A stretch of DNA of 38,105 nucleotides, taken from Cetobacterium sp. ZOR0034 (GTDB taxonomy: Bacteria; Fusobacteriota; Fusobacteriia; Fusobacteriales; Fusobacteriaceae). The position numbers and the translations under genes were made by a program. Positions 1 to 8,153 of the stretch are shown here, one piece after another; position 1 is the first letter of the stretch, and each line of letters begins with the position of its first letter. The notes under the pieces were generated by a model, which searched no databases, had not been told where the DNA came from, and worked only from the letters and a program-made list of their open reading frames with translations. Location: assembly GCF_000799075.1 (NCBI RefSeq), contig NZ_JTLI01000024.1, forward strand, positions 1 to 38,105, read 5' to 3'.

Positions 1-72
1 GATAGCTCAGTTGGCTAGAGCACCCGGTTCATACCCGGGCGGTCGAAGGTTCGAATCCTTTTCTAGGCACCA
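1..72 (+). tRNA. tRNA-Met (CAT), 5' end cut by window
   Basis: The anticodon arm has a 5-bp CCCGG/CCGGG stem with loop TTCATAC, so the anticodon CAT lies at 30-32. The T-arm GGTTCGAATCC is intact and the CCA end is encoded at 70-72. The 3' acceptor strand (62-68, TCTAGGC) predicts a 5' strand GCCTAGA, of which only the last two bases are inside the window, so about 5 nt are missing. The anticodon stem lacks the three G-C pairs of initiator tRNA, which favours an elongator methionine tRNA. A lysidine-modified tRNA-Ile cannot be fully excluded by eye. Confidence 0.93.
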
Positions 73-83
73 TTTAGAAACTT

Positions 84-109
84 AAACACTCTTAATGAGT
101 GTTTTTTTT
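84..109 (+). terminator. Rho-independent terminator after tRNA-Met
   Basis: A stem of AAACACTC (84-91) and GAGTGTTT (97-104) around a 5-nt loop is followed by a T run, just 12 nt after the tRNA CCA end. Confidence 0.8.
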
Positions 110-126
110 ATTTATAATATCCTTTT

Positions 127-159
127 AAAAAAAAGGTCACCCTAAAGGTGACTTTTTTT
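127..159. terminator. Bidirectional terminator at the ATPase 3' end
   Basis: GTCACC (136-141) pairs with GGTGAC (147-152) across loop CTAAA. An A-tract lies on the left and a T-tract on the right, so the hairpin can terminate in both directions. It abuts the stop codon of the minus-strand ATPase (158-160) and backs up the tRNA terminator on the plus strand. Confidence 0.8.
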
Positions 160-2764
160 ATCTATCATATTTAATAAATTTCAAAATTTGTATTATTAAC
201 GTTGGAACAAACGCCAATACTGTCATTTCCAAGAAATTCATAAGAGTTAAATCTGATACTGCAAACATATCGTGGAAAGCTGGAATAATCAATACACTGT
301 ATAAGAAAGCTGTTCCTAATAAAAACGCATATACACTAAACATATTCTTTGTTAAACCCAGTCTAAGAATCGTTCCATTTCCTCTACAATTAAATCCATG
401 GAACAATCTACCCAAACACAATGTTGAAAATGCCATTGTACTTCCCAATCCAGCATCCCCTTTAACAAACCCTAAATAAAAAGCAATCATTGTTACAATT
501 GCAATTAATGCTCCCTCCATCAAAATTCTACTTGATAATTGTTTATCTAACAACGGAGCTCCCGCTTCTCTTGGTTTTTCATCCAAAACATTTCCCTGTG
601 ATGGCTCCATACCGATTGCTATCGCAGGTAAACTATCAGTTAAAAGATTTATAAATAAAAGATGTACCGGAGCAAATATTACTGGCAATCCCATTAACGA
701 AGCATAAAATACCGCCAATATTCCAGCTGTATTCCCAGACAATAAAAATCTTATTGAGTTTTTTATATTTGCATAAAGATTTCTTCCAGTTACAACCGAC
801 TTCACTATAGTTGAAAAATTATCATCAGTTAATATCATCGAAGCAGCATCTTTAGAAACCTCTGTTCCTGTTATTCCCATTGCTATTCCTACATCTGCCT
901 TTTTTAAAGCCGGCGCATCATTTACACCATCTCCTGTCATAGCACAAATTTTCCCTAACTTCTGCCAAGCTGAGACTATTCTTATCTTATGTTCCGGTGA
1001 TACTCTTGCATATACAGATATTCTTTCAACATGTTGCAATAACTCTTCATCTGTCATTTGTTCAACTTCTGCTCCATTTAAAGTTTCATCTCCATCTTTA
1101 TAAATACCAATCTCTTTTGCTATCGCTTTAGCTGTAACTTTATAATCACCTGTTATCATAACAGGTTTTATTCCTGCTCTAATACAATTTTGAACAGCAA
1201 CTTTAGATTCTTCTCTTGGTGGATCAATCATACTTATCAAACCGATAAAGATAAACTCATTTTCATCTTCAAATTCTAATTCACGATCGACACCAATCTC
1301 TTTCATTCCAAAAGCTAAAACTCTAAGTCCTGATTCAGCAAATTTTACATTTGCTCTTTTTATACCCTCTATATCTTTTGTTTCTACTAATTCTATCTCA
1401 CCATCTTCTCTCAATATATACTTAGCTTTATCAATTATAATATCTGGAGCTCCTTTTGTTATTAGATAATCTCTCTCCTCTATTCTATTTAAAGTACTCA
1501 TCATTTTTCTATCAGAATCAAACGGCAACTCTTTCAATCTTAAATACTCTTTTCTAACCTCTGTTTCTATCATATTATATTTATGCCCTATATTAACAAG
1601 CGCAATCTCCGTTGGGTCCCCAATCTCTTGACCATTTACATTTACAGCATCACTACAAAGTATGGCCGCTCTTAATAATCCCATTTCAATCTTAGAATCT
1701 ATCTTTATACTCTCCGCATCCACCACTTTTCCATCTACAAATAAGTTTTTTACAGTCATTTTATTTTGAGTAAGAGTCCCTGTTTTATCAGAGCAGATTA
1801 CAGAAACACACCCTAAAGATTCAACTGAATGTAATTTTTTTATAATTGCATTCTCTTTTGCCATCTTTTGAGTTCCTATCGCTAAAACTATCGTTACAAT
1901 CGAACCAAGAGCTTCAGGAATGGCTGCTACTGCTAGTGCTACTGCAAACATCAACGAGTCAAGTATATTTATACCCCTTGCAATACTCATAAAAAATACA
2001 ACAATGCAAAGTACTATTATGGCTATTGATAGTTTGTGACCAAATTTTTCTAAAGATTTCTGTAACGGTGTCGTTGCATCCTCTGTCTCATCTAGCAAAG
2101 CCGCAATTTTTCCCAGTTCAGTTTTCATTCCTATCGATGTTACCACTAACTTCGCTCTACCATAAGTTACTAAACTTCCTGAAAAAACCATATTTTTTTG
2201 ATCACCTACAGTTAGATTTCCCTCATCTAATACTTCAGATATCTTCTCAACACTTTCAGATTCCCCAGTTAAAGAGCTCTCATTTACCATAAGCGAATAT
2301 GATTCTAATATCCTAGCATCACTTGGAACAACATCTCCGGCTTCTATAAGAACAATATCACCAGGTAACAACTCGCTTGAATCAATCTCTTGCTTTTGTC
2401 CATCTCTTATAACCTTCGCTTTTGGAGAGGACATCTTTTTTAAACTTTCTAATGATTTTTCAGCTTTCATATGCTGAACTGTTCCCAAAATCGCATTCAT
2501 TGTTATAACCGCTAAAATAACTATCGTACTCTCTTTATTTCCTGAAATAAAAGATATTGCCGCTGCTACTAAAAGAATAATGACTAAAAAATCTTTAAAT
2601 TGCTCTAAAAAAACTATAAACGCACCTTTTTTCTCTTTACTGTTTAATTCGTTACTTCCATATTCCTCTCTTAATTTTTCTAAATCTTTGACTTTCAATC
2701 CTTGCTCAGATGTATCAAAATATCCCATTATCTCATCTTTACTTTTAGAATAAAACTCTCTCAT
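158..2764 (-). CDS. P-type cation-transporting ATPase (Ca2+/Mn2+ type, P2A)
   Basis: This 868-aa inner-membrane pump couples ATP hydrolysis to cation export through a phospho-aspartate. Visible marks are the actuator TGES (166-169), phosphorylation motif DKTGT with D326, nucleotide-domain KGAPD (437-441) and hinge GDGVNDAP (611-618), with paired TM helices near 50-95, 245-300 and 670-865. M4 has PEAL (283-286) and M6 has N706 and D710 (NLLTDSLPA), as in SERCA-like Ca2+ pumps. In M5, N678 is kept but the residue matching the SERCA site-I glutamate appears to be Gly681, as expected for single-ion bacterial pumps such as Listeria LMCA1. The start has a strong GGAGGG site upstream. A Mn2+-type riboswitch in the leader suggests that manganese is a physiological substrate or signal; this is inference, and the family alone would be called a Ca2+-ATPase. 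Confidence 0.93.
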   Translation of the reverse strand: MREFYSKSKDEIMGYFDTSEQGLKVKDLEKLREEYGSNELNSKEKKGAFIVFLEQFKDFLVIILLVAAAISFISGNKESTIVILAVITMNAILGTVQHMKAEKSLESLKKMSSPKAKVIRDGQKQEIDSSELLPGDIVLIEAGDVVPSDARILESYSLMVNESSLTGESESVEKISEVLDEGNLTVGDQKNMVFSGSLVTYGRAKLVVTSIGMKTELGKIAALLDETEDATTPLQKSLEKFGHKLSIAIIVLCIVVFFMSIARGINILDSLMFAVALAVAAIPEALGSIVTIVLAIGTQKMAKENAIIKKLHSVESLGCVSVICSDKTGTLTQNKMTVKNLFVDGKVVDAESIKIDSKIEMGLLRAAILCSDAVNVNGQEIGDPTEIALVNIGHKYNMIETEVRKEYLRLKELPFDSDRKMMSTLNRIEERDYLITKGAPDIIIDKAKYILREDGEIELVETKDIEGIKRANVKFAESGLRVLAFGMKEIGVDRELEFEDENEFIFIGLISMIDPPREESKVAVQNCIRAGIKPVMITGDYKVTAKAIAKEIGIYKDGDETLNGAEVEQMTDEELLQHVERISVYARVSPEHKIRIVSAWQKLGKICAMTGDGVNDAPALKKADVGIAMGITGTEVSKDAASMILTDDNFSTIVKSVVTGRNLYANIKNSIRFLLSGNTAGILAVFYASLMGLPVIFAPVHLLFINLLTDSLPAIAIGMEPSQGNVLDEKPREAGAPLLDKQLSSRILMEGALIAIVTMIAFYLGFVKGDAGLGSTMAFSTLCLGRLFHGFNCRGNGTILRLGLTKNMFSVYAFLLGTAFLYSVLIIPAFHDMFAVSDLTLMNFLEMTVLAFVPTLIIQILKFIKYDR

Positions 2765-2835
2765 AAAAACCCTCCTTCAAACTCTTATATTTTAAATTAT
2801 TTTACTAACTACGATTCTATTTTCATTTTAAAAAT

Positions 2836-2881
2836 AAAAAAAAGACTTTCAGTGTAGGTTAAAACCTACACTAAAAGTCTT
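2836..2881 (-). terminator. Expression-platform terminator of the ATPase riboswitch
   Basis: On the minus strand AAGACTTT and AGTGTAGGT pair with ACCTACACT and AAAGTCTT around a 4-nt loop (one mismatch), followed by eight U. The 5' arm of this hairpin (2874-2881) is the same segment that forms the 3' strand of the aptamer P1 helix, so aptamer and terminator are mutually exclusive. This fits a transcriptional ON switch: ligand-bound aptamer leaves the terminator unformed and the ATPase is transcribed. Confidence 0.85.
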
Positions 2882-2962
2882 GTCACCATTTTTAGGTGTA
2901 TAATACCAGATTTTTGCAATCGAGATGTTGATATTATACTTTTGACTACTCCCTTTGAGTAT
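2867..2962 (-). promoter_or_regulatory. yybP-ykoY family (Mn2+) riboswitch aptamer
   Basis: The minus strand carries the diagnostic 5' segment AAAGGGAGTAG (consensus AAAGGGGAGUAG), the internal TCAACATCTCG (consensus near UCAACAUACUCG) and the 3' segment GACAAGACTTT (consensus near AGCAAGACCUUU). P1 pairs CAAAG-side bases near 2953-2962 with CTTTTAGTGT (2868-2877, one mismatch). A second helix pairs GTATAATA with TATTATAC, and a short ACC/GGT hairpin lies just before the closing GAC. This family is established as a Mn2+ sensor and often precedes P-type ATPases, for example yoaB of Lactococcus. Identification is by recalled consensus and structure, without a covariance-model score. Confidence 0.85.
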
Positions 2963-2985
2963 ATTTTTAAATTATTCTTTTCTCA

Positions 2986-3014
2986 AGTGTATACTTTTTC
3001 AAAAGTTTTGTCAA
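2986..3014 (-). promoter_or_regulatory. Sigma70-type promoter of the riboswitch-ATPase transcript
   Basis: On the minus strand, a perfect -35 TTGACA (3009-3014) is followed after 17 nt by TACACT (2986-2991); TATACA two bases upstream is an alternative -10. Transcription would start near 2979, about 17 nt before the aptamer. The -35 lies only 5 nt past the carB stop codon, so the ATPase has its own promoter despite co-orientation with carAB. Confidence 0.7.
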
Positions 3015-3019
3015 CAGAT

Positions 3020-6000
3020 TTATATTTGAGCGATATCAAATATATCTAAATCCATCTTATCTACATTTAACTCTTGAACTTTTATTATCGCATTTAATGT
3101 ATCTATTGAAGTTAGCACCTCTACACCATATTCAATCGCTGTTCTTCTTATTTTGAATCCATCTCTTTGAGCGTCGTTTGCTTTCGTTGGTGTATTGATT
3201 AATAAATCTACTTCTCTATTTTTTAGTAAATCTAAGATATTAGGAGACTCTTCATTTATTTTTCTTACTGCTGTTGCTTCAATTCCATTTTCAGCAAGAT
3301 ATTTTTGAGTTCCTTCCGTTGCAAACAATTGACATCCTAAATCTTTTAATGATTTTGCAACCGGTAAGAATTCATCTTTATCCTTATCTCTTATTGTTAG
3401 AAGAACTTTTCTATTTCTTACGTTTTGAACTCTTCCTCCTCCTAAAAGACCTTTAAAGATTGCTTCATCCGCTGTATGTCCAACTCCTAAAACCTCTCCT
3501 GTAGACTTCATCTCTGGTCCTAACGAAACTTCTACTCCTGATAATTTTTCTGTCGAGAACACAGGTACTTTAACTGCAACAACTGATGGTTTTTTATAGA
3601 TTCCAGTTCCAAAACTTAAATTCTTCAACTTTTCTCCCATAATTACTTTTGTTGCTATATCAATTACAGGTACACCTGATATTTTTGCTATATAAGGAAC
3701 TGTTCTTGAAGATCTTGGGTTAACCTCTATCACATACAACTCATTTTCATAAGCTATAAACTGAATATTCATCATACCTTTAATTTTTAGCTCTTTAGCT
3801 ATTTTTCTAGTAATCTCCTCAATTTTTTGCTCTGTTCCCTCATATAAATTTTGTGGAGGATATATTGTTATTGAGTCTCCAGAGTGAATCCCAGCTCTCT
3901 CTAAATGTTCCATAACCCCTGGTATTAAAATGTCGTCTCCATCACAGATAGCATCTACTTCTACTTCGATTCCATTTAAATATTTATCTATCAGCACTGG
4001 ATTTTCAGGATCTCTTTCAAATGAAGCTTTTAAATAGTTAACAAGGTTGTATTCATCATGACAAATTTCCATCCCTTGTCCACCTAAAACGTAAGATGGT
4101 CTTACTAAAACTGGGTATTGAACTTCTGCAGCTATCTTCTTTCCTGCTTCTACTTCCCATACAGCTCTTCCTTTAGGTCTCTTTATATCTAACTTCTCCA
4201 TTATATCTTCAAACTTTTCTCTATCCTCTGCTGCATCTACCATCTCAGCTGAAGTTCCTAAAATTGTAACTCCTCTATCTCTAAGGTCATTCGCTAATTT
4301 TATTGCTGTTTGTCCTCCGAATTGAATAATTACTCCTGCAGGTTTCTCTTTATCGATTATATTCATAACATCTTCCGTTACTAATGGCTCAAAGTATAAT
4401 CTATCTGCTGTTGAGAAGTCTGTTGAAACTGTTTCAGGGTTATTATTTATAATGATACTTTCAATTCCCATATTTCTTAAAGTTTTTATCGAATGAACTG
4501 TACAGTAGTCAAATTCAATTCCTTGTCCTATTCTAATCGGTCCCGATCCAATAACTATTACTTTCTTGTTATCAGTTACATCAACTTCATCAAATTGATC
4601 ATAAGTTGAGTAGAAGTATGATGAATCTGCTGCGAACTCTCCAGCACACGTATCAACCATTTTATACACTGGTTTTATTCCATAATCTCTTCTCTTTCTA
4701 GCTATATCCTGCTCAGTCACATTTAGTAGTTGAGCTATTCCTTTATCTGAGAATCCTTTTTTCTTTGCATTTTTCAAGAACTTTTCATCTAAATCTTTAA
4801 GTTCCATCTTTTTCATTAACTCTTCTTGTCTTACAAGCCACTCTAACTTTTCCATAAAGAATTTATCAATTCCAGTTAGTTTTTGTAATTTCTCTTTTAC
4901 ATATCCTCTTCTTAACATCTCTGCAACAACGAATATTCTTTCATCATCTGGTCTTACAACAACCTCTTTTAATTCCTCCATAGACATCTTTTCAACAACT
5001 GGATGCTCTAAGTTATATCTTCCAATCTCTAGAGATCTTAATCCCTTTAGGAAAGCTGCTTCAAAGTTATTTCCGATAGCCATAACCTCACCAGTTGCCA
5101 TCATTTTTGTTCCCAATCTCTTATTAGCCTTCTTAAATTTATCAAATGGCCACTTTGGAATCTTCACAACAATATAGTCTAATGCTGGTTCGAAACATGC
5201 GAATGTTTTTCCAGTAACTTCATTTACAACTTCATCTAACGTATATCCTAAAGATAATCTTGTAGCAACTCTAGCTATTGGATAACCTGTAGCTTTTGAA
5301 GCTAGTGCTGATGATCTTGAAACTCTTGGGTTGATCTCTATAATTGCATATTCGAATGATTTTGGGTGTAGAGCAAACTGTACATTACATCCTCCTACAA
5401 CTCCAATTTCGTTTATTATCTTTAATGCTGAAGTTCTTAGCATTTGATACTCTCTATCTGATAGAGTTTGTGATGGTGCCACAACTATAGAATCTCCAGT
5501 ATGTATTCCAACTGGATCTATATTTTCCATATTACAAACTGTAATACAGTTTCCATCCTTATCTCTAATTACTTCGTACTCAACCTCTTTCCAACCTAAG
5601 ATTGATTTTTCAATTAAAACTTGTCCAACTCTTGACAGTTTTAATCCTTTTAATAGAATATCTTCTAACTCTTGAGGATTATCTGCAATTCCCCCTCCCG
5701 TTCCTCCAAGAGTATAAGCTGGTCTTACAACAACTGGATATCCAATCTCTCTAGCTACTCTAAATCCTGTCTCTAGATCTTCAACTATTCTACTTTCAAT
5801 AGTTGGTTCTCCAATTTTGTCCATAGCTTCTCTAAATAACTCTCTGTCTTCTCCTCTTTTTATAGATTCAACAGTTGTTCCGATAACTCTCACTCCATAT
5901 TTTTCAAGGATTCCTTTATCGTTTAATTCAACAGCCATATTTAACGCTGTTTGTCCCCCCATTCCAGCTAATATTGAGTCCGGTCTCTCTTTAGCGATTA

Positions 6001-6226
6001 CCTTCTCAACAAACTCTGCTGTAATTGGCTCTATATATATTCTGTCTGCAACAGCTTTATCAGTCATTATTGTCGCTGGGTTTGAGTTTATTAGTACAAC
6101 TTCAATTCCCTCTTTTTTCAATGTTTCACACGCTTGTGTTCCCGAATAGTCAAACTCTGCTGCTTGTCCTATTATGATTGGTCCTGATCCTATTACTAGT
6201 GTCTTTTTTATCGATTTATCTAACAT
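3020..6226 (-). CDS. carB: Carbamoyl-phosphate synthase large subunit
   Basis: This subunit makes carbamoyl phosphate from bicarbonate, ATP and ammonia tunnelled from CarA, feeding pyrimidine and arginine synthesis. At 1068 aa it is full length. Its two homologous synthetase halves are visible as repeated nucleotide-binding starts ([19 protein letters not shown] near residue 11 and [18 protein letters not shown] near 560). ATP-grasp motifs ([12 protein letters not shown] and [10 protein letters not shown]) follow, and a C-terminal MGS-like regulatory domain occupies roughly 930-1068. The start ATG follows an AGGAGG site in the 42-nt gap after carA, so the two are co-transcribed. No separate terminator is seen after it; the next minus-strand terminator is the riboswitch one near 2836. 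Confidence 0.98.
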   Translation of the reverse strand: MLDKSIKKTLVIGSGPIIIGQAAEFDYSGTQACETLKKEGIEVVLINSNPATIMTDKAVADRIYIEPITAEFVEKVIAKERPDSILAGMGGQTALNMAVELNDKGILEKYGVRVIGTTVESIKRGEDRELFREAMDKIGEPTIESRIVEDLETGFRVAREIGYPVVVRPAYTLGGTGGGIADNPQELEDILLKGLKLSRVGQVLIEKSILGWKEVEYEVIRDKDGNCITVCNMENIDPVGIHTGDSIVVAPSQTLSDREYQMLRTSALKIINEIGVVGGCNVQFALHPKSFEYAIIEINPRVSRSSALASKATGYPIARVATRLSLGYTLDEVVNEVTGKTFACFEPALDYIVVKIPKWPFDKFKKANKRLGTKMMATGEVMAIGNNFEAAFLKGLRSLEIGRYNLEHPVVEKMSMEELKEVVVRPDDERIFVVAEMLRRGYVKEKLQKLTGIDKFFMEKLEWLVRQEELMKKMELKDLDEKFLKNAKKKGFSDKGIAQLLNVTEQDIARKRRDYGIKPVYKMVDTCAGEFAADSSYFYSTYDQFDEVDVTDNKKVIVIGSGPIRIGQGIEFDYCTVHSIKTLRNMGIESIIINNNPETVSTDFSTADRLYFEPLVTEDVMNIIDKEKPAGVIIQFGGQTAIKLANDLRDRGVTILGTSAEMVDAAEDREKFEDIMEKLDIKRPKGRAVWEVEAGKKIAAEVQYPVLVRPSYVLGGQGMEICHDEYNLVNYLKASFERDPENPVLIDKYLNGIEVEVDAICDGDDILIPGVMEHLERAGIHSGDSITIYPPQNLYEGTEQKIEEITRKIAKELKIKGMMNIQFIAYENELYVIEVNPRSSRTVPYIAKISGVPVIDIATKVIMGEKLKNLSFGTGIYKKPSVVAVKVPVFSTEKLSGVEVSLGPEMKSTGEVLGVGHTADEAIFKGLLGGGRVQNVRNRKVLLTIRDKDKDEFLPVAKSLKDLGCQLFATEGTQKYLAENGIEATAVRKINEESPNILDLLKNREVDLLINTPTKANDAQRDGFKIRRTAIEYGVEVLTSIDTLNAIIKVQELNVDKMDLDIFDIAQI

Positions 6227-6268
6227 TTATATACGCCTCCTGAAAACTCTACTAAAAATCTTAAAATT

Positions 6269-7321
6269 TTATCCCTCTATTACTGCTAAGAAATCATCAA
6301 ATAAATATTCTGAATCAGCTGGTCCTGGCCATGCCTCTGGATGATATTGAACACACAGTATTCTGTGTTCTTCACTTCTCATTCCTTCAATTGAGTTATC
6401 ATTTAAGTTTATATGTGTAACTTTCATTGAATCAGGAACTTTATCTACAACATATCCGTGATTTTGAGAAGTTATAAATATTCTATTCTTCTCTAAGTCT
6501 TTTACTGGATGATTACATCCTCTATGTCCATATTTTAATTTTTTTGTAGTCCCACCTAAAGCCCAAGCTAACAGTTGATGTCCTAAACATATTCCAACAA
6601 TTGGTAATTTCCCTACTAATTTTTTGATTTCATTAATAACACCAGTTAATTCTGCAGGATCCCCTGGTCCATTCGATAAGAACACTGCGTCTAAATCATG
6701 AGATAATAGCTCTTCAGCTGTCACATTCCAAGGGAAAACGATTTGGTGAACTCCTCTTGCCTCGAAAGATCTAAGTATATTCTTTTTAACTCCAAAATCA
6801 ATTACCCCAATTCTTTTTCCTGGTCCCGGAATCTCATACTTCTCTTTAGTACTAACTTGCTCTACTGCATCTTTATTACTAAACTTAGCAAAATGCTCAT
6901 CAATCTCTTTTTGAGTTAAATCCTTTGATGTTATTAGAGCCTTCATAGCTCCCTCTTCTCTTATGATTTTAGTAAGATGTCTTGTATCTACTCCTTTAAA
7001 TCCAACAACTTTATATTGTCTTAGGAAACCATCTAAAGTCATCTCACATCTGAAGTTATTTGGAAGTTTTGCATCCTCTTTGATGATAAACCCCTTTAAT
7101 TTGATTCCGTTTGATTCCATATCCTCTAAATTAATTCCGTAGTTTCCTACCATCGGATAAGTCATAACAACAATCTGTCCATAGTATGATGGATCTGTTA
7201 GTAATTCTTGGTAACCTGTCATTCCCGTGTTAAAAACAAGTTCTCCTACACTTTCACCTAGCTCTCCAAAAATTTTTCCATCGAAACTCATTCCGTTTTC
7301 AAGAATTAACTTCCCCTTCAT
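6269..7321 (-). CDS. carA: Carbamoyl-phosphate synthase small (glutaminase) subunit
   Basis: CarA hydrolyses glutamine and passes ammonia to CarB in the cytoplasm. The 350-aa protein has the N-terminal CPSase_sm domain (about 1-140) and a class I glutamine amidotransferase domain with nucleophile Cys245 in GICLGHQ and the His327/Glu329 pair in QYHPEA. All three catalytic residues are present. The start has an AGGAGGT site 5 nt upstream. Upstream of it lie a leader ORF and a terminator hairpin, so expression of the carAB pair is probably set by attenuation (see the leader entry). Confidence 0.98.
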   Translation of the reverse strand: MKGKLILENGMSFDGKIFGELGESVGELVFNTGMTGYQELLTDPSYYGQIVVMTYPMVGNYGINLEDMESNGIKLKGFIIKEDAKLPNNFRCEMTLDGFLRQYKVVGFKGVDTRHLTKIIREEGAMKALITSKDLTQKEIDEHFAKFSNKDAVEQVSTKEKYEIPGPGKRIGVIDFGVKKNILRSFEARGVHQIVFPWNVTAEELLSHDLDAVFLSNGPGDPAELTGVINEIKKLVGKLPIVGICLGHQLLAWALGGTTKKLKYGHRGCNHPVKDLEKNRIFITSQNHGYVVDKVPDSMKVTHINLNDNSIEGMRSEEHRILCVQYHPEAWPGPADSEYLFDDFLAVIEG

Positions 7322-7331
7322 TTTTTACCTC

Positions 7332-7514
7332 CTAAATTTTTTGCATAAAAAAAGGAATATGAAAATCATATTCCTTGTCTATATTAATATTAAAATTAAA
7401 AACTAAAAAATTAAAAAATATAAATAAATCATTAGAAAATGAAATAAATAAATCTAAAAATAACAAATAGTTTTTCTGTTTCTGTCTAACTCTTGTGTCA
7501 TTTTTGTAAACCAT
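7332..7514 (-). CDS. carAB leader peptide, 60 codons (attenuation ORF)
   Basis: This small ORF starts with ATG at 7512-7514 behind a strong AGGAGGG site that lies within about 25 nt of the predicted transcript start. It stops with TAG 10 nt before the carA ATG, overlapping the carA ribosome binding site region. The product is not protein-like: it is Phe/Leu/Ile/Asn-rich (12 Phe in 60 by my count). Its codons fall in an extremely U-rich tract: 59 of the 90 nt at 7381-7470 are U, with only 7 G or C, and the ORF then runs straight through a terminator hairpin. I infer a leader ORF whose translation couples to transcription, as for E. coli pyrL in pyrBI. It is probably regulatory rather than a functional protein. 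Two early Arg codons (8 and 10) leave an arginine-sensing alternative open but weak. Confidence 0.7.
   Translation of the reverse strand: MVYKNDTRVRQKQKNYLLFLDLFISFSNDLFIFFNFLVFNFNINIDKEYDFHIPFFMQKI
7347..7376 (-). terminator. Attenuator hairpin in the carAB leader
   Basis: A perfect 11-bp stem (7352-7362 with 7366-7376) around a 3-nt loop is followed on the minus strand by a run of seven U. It lies between the carAB promoter and carA and inside the leader ORF, so it would abort carAB transcription unless a closely following ribosome prevents folding. Confidence 0.88.
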
Positions 7515-7546
7515 ATTTCACCCTCCTTTTTTTTGCTCTGAGAAAA

Positions 7547-7575
7547 AGTATATACTAAAATTAAAAACTTGTCAA
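7547..7575 (-). promoter_or_regulatory. carAB promoter
   Basis: On the minus strand, consensus -35 TTGACA (7570-7575), a 17-nt spacer and -10 TATACT (7547-7552) place the start near 7540. The leader ORF begins about 26 nt later. It is divergent from the plus-strand promoter at 7593, with 17 nt between the two -35 boxes. Confidence 0.82.
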
Positions 7576-7592
7576 TTTTTATTTTTTTACTC

Positions 7593-7621
7593 TTGATATA
7601 TTACCGTTTACGTTGTAATAT
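7593..7621 (+). promoter_or_regulatory. Promoter of the GrdX-family gene
   Basis: TTGATA (7593-7598), a 17-nt spacer and TAATAT (7616-7621) lie 40 nt before the ATG. The AGGAGG site at 7650-7655 sets the start. Confidence 0.7.
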
Positions 7622-7661
7622 TACTACTGAAAATTCTATTCAAAAAAGCAGGAGGTTTTTT

Positions 7662-8045
7662 ATGGATTATAAAATCATTACAAATAACAATAAAGTTTTT
7701 AATTTCTTCAAAGAAACAGATAATGTAATTTACTTAGAGAACCACAATATCAACCAAGTATTGAATTACATAGAACAAAAATGTCTTGAAGGTCATAGGC
7801 TTCTAAGTGATCCTATCCTATATAATTTAGAAAATCAAGATAATCCTTTTAAATCAATACTAATAACAAATAAACAAATTGAAGATAACTCTCACTCTAT
7901 TAAAATTATTCTTGGAGTTTTAGATATTGTTAAAAAAGTTAGTTTCACTCCTAAAGAAGAGCAGTCAGACATATCTTTAGAAGAATTTAGGTTTGTTGAT
8001 TTGAACCTAATCAGAGATAGCATCTCTAAAATAAATTTACTTTAA
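7662..8045 (+). CDS. GrdX family protein
   Basis: The 127-aa cytoplasmic protein resembles GrdX, a small protein first named in glycine reductase operons whose biochemical role is not established. Supporting features are the N-terminal IITNN, the central GHRLLSDP and the following NPFKSILIT, matching the family's GHKLLTHP and PYKS-type segments in order and spacing. The start is ATG at 7662 behind AGGAGG. A longer in-frame opening from 7569 lacks a ribosome binding site and would span the promoter. No glycine reductase, thioredoxin or selenoprotein gene is nearby. It is monocistronic, with its own promoter and terminator. Confidence 0.72.
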   Translation: MDYKIITNNNKVFNFFKETDNVIYLENHNINQVLNYIEQKCLEGHRLLSDPILYNLENQDNPFKSILITNKQIEDNSHSIKIILGVLDIVKKVSFTPKEEQSDISLEEFRFVDLNLIRDSISKINLL

Positions 8046-8059
8046 TTTCACTTATTTTT

Positions 8060-8087
8060 GGATAGGTCATTTACCTATCCTTTTTTT
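8060..8087 (+). terminator. Terminator after the GrdX-family gene
   Basis: GGATAGG (8060-8066) pairs with CCTATCC (8074-8080), followed by seven T. Confidence 0.9.
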
Positions 8088-8117
8088 ATTTTTTTATATA
8101 ATTTTAATTTAGATTAT

Positions 8118-8125
8118 TGTATAAT
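8118..8125 (+). promoter_or_regulatory. Possible -10 box of the rapZ operon
   Basis: TATAAT at 8120-8125 lies 28 nt before the rapZ start. No convincing -35 hexamer is found at the proper distance in this AT-rich stretch, so only the -10 is proposed. Confidence 0.35.
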
Positions 8126-8153
8126 AAAGTAAACTATATTTGGAGGAATTATA

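Noticed and set aside
2026..2292. Open frame on the plus strand antisense to the ATPase gene
   Set aside because: It has no ribosome binding site and low-complexity composition, and it is fully inside a well-supported gene on the other strand.
7332..7514. PyrR-binding, T-box or arginine-attenuation leader for carAB
   Set aside because: No PyrR-type binding loop, T-box or ARG-box sequence was seen, and there are only two Arg codons in the leader ORF. The U-rich ORF with overlapping terminator fits UTP-coupled attenuation better.
7569..7661. Upstream extension of the GrdX-family gene
   Set aside because: The extension covers the promoter, has no ribosome binding site, and the AGGAGG site clearly serves the ATG at 7662.
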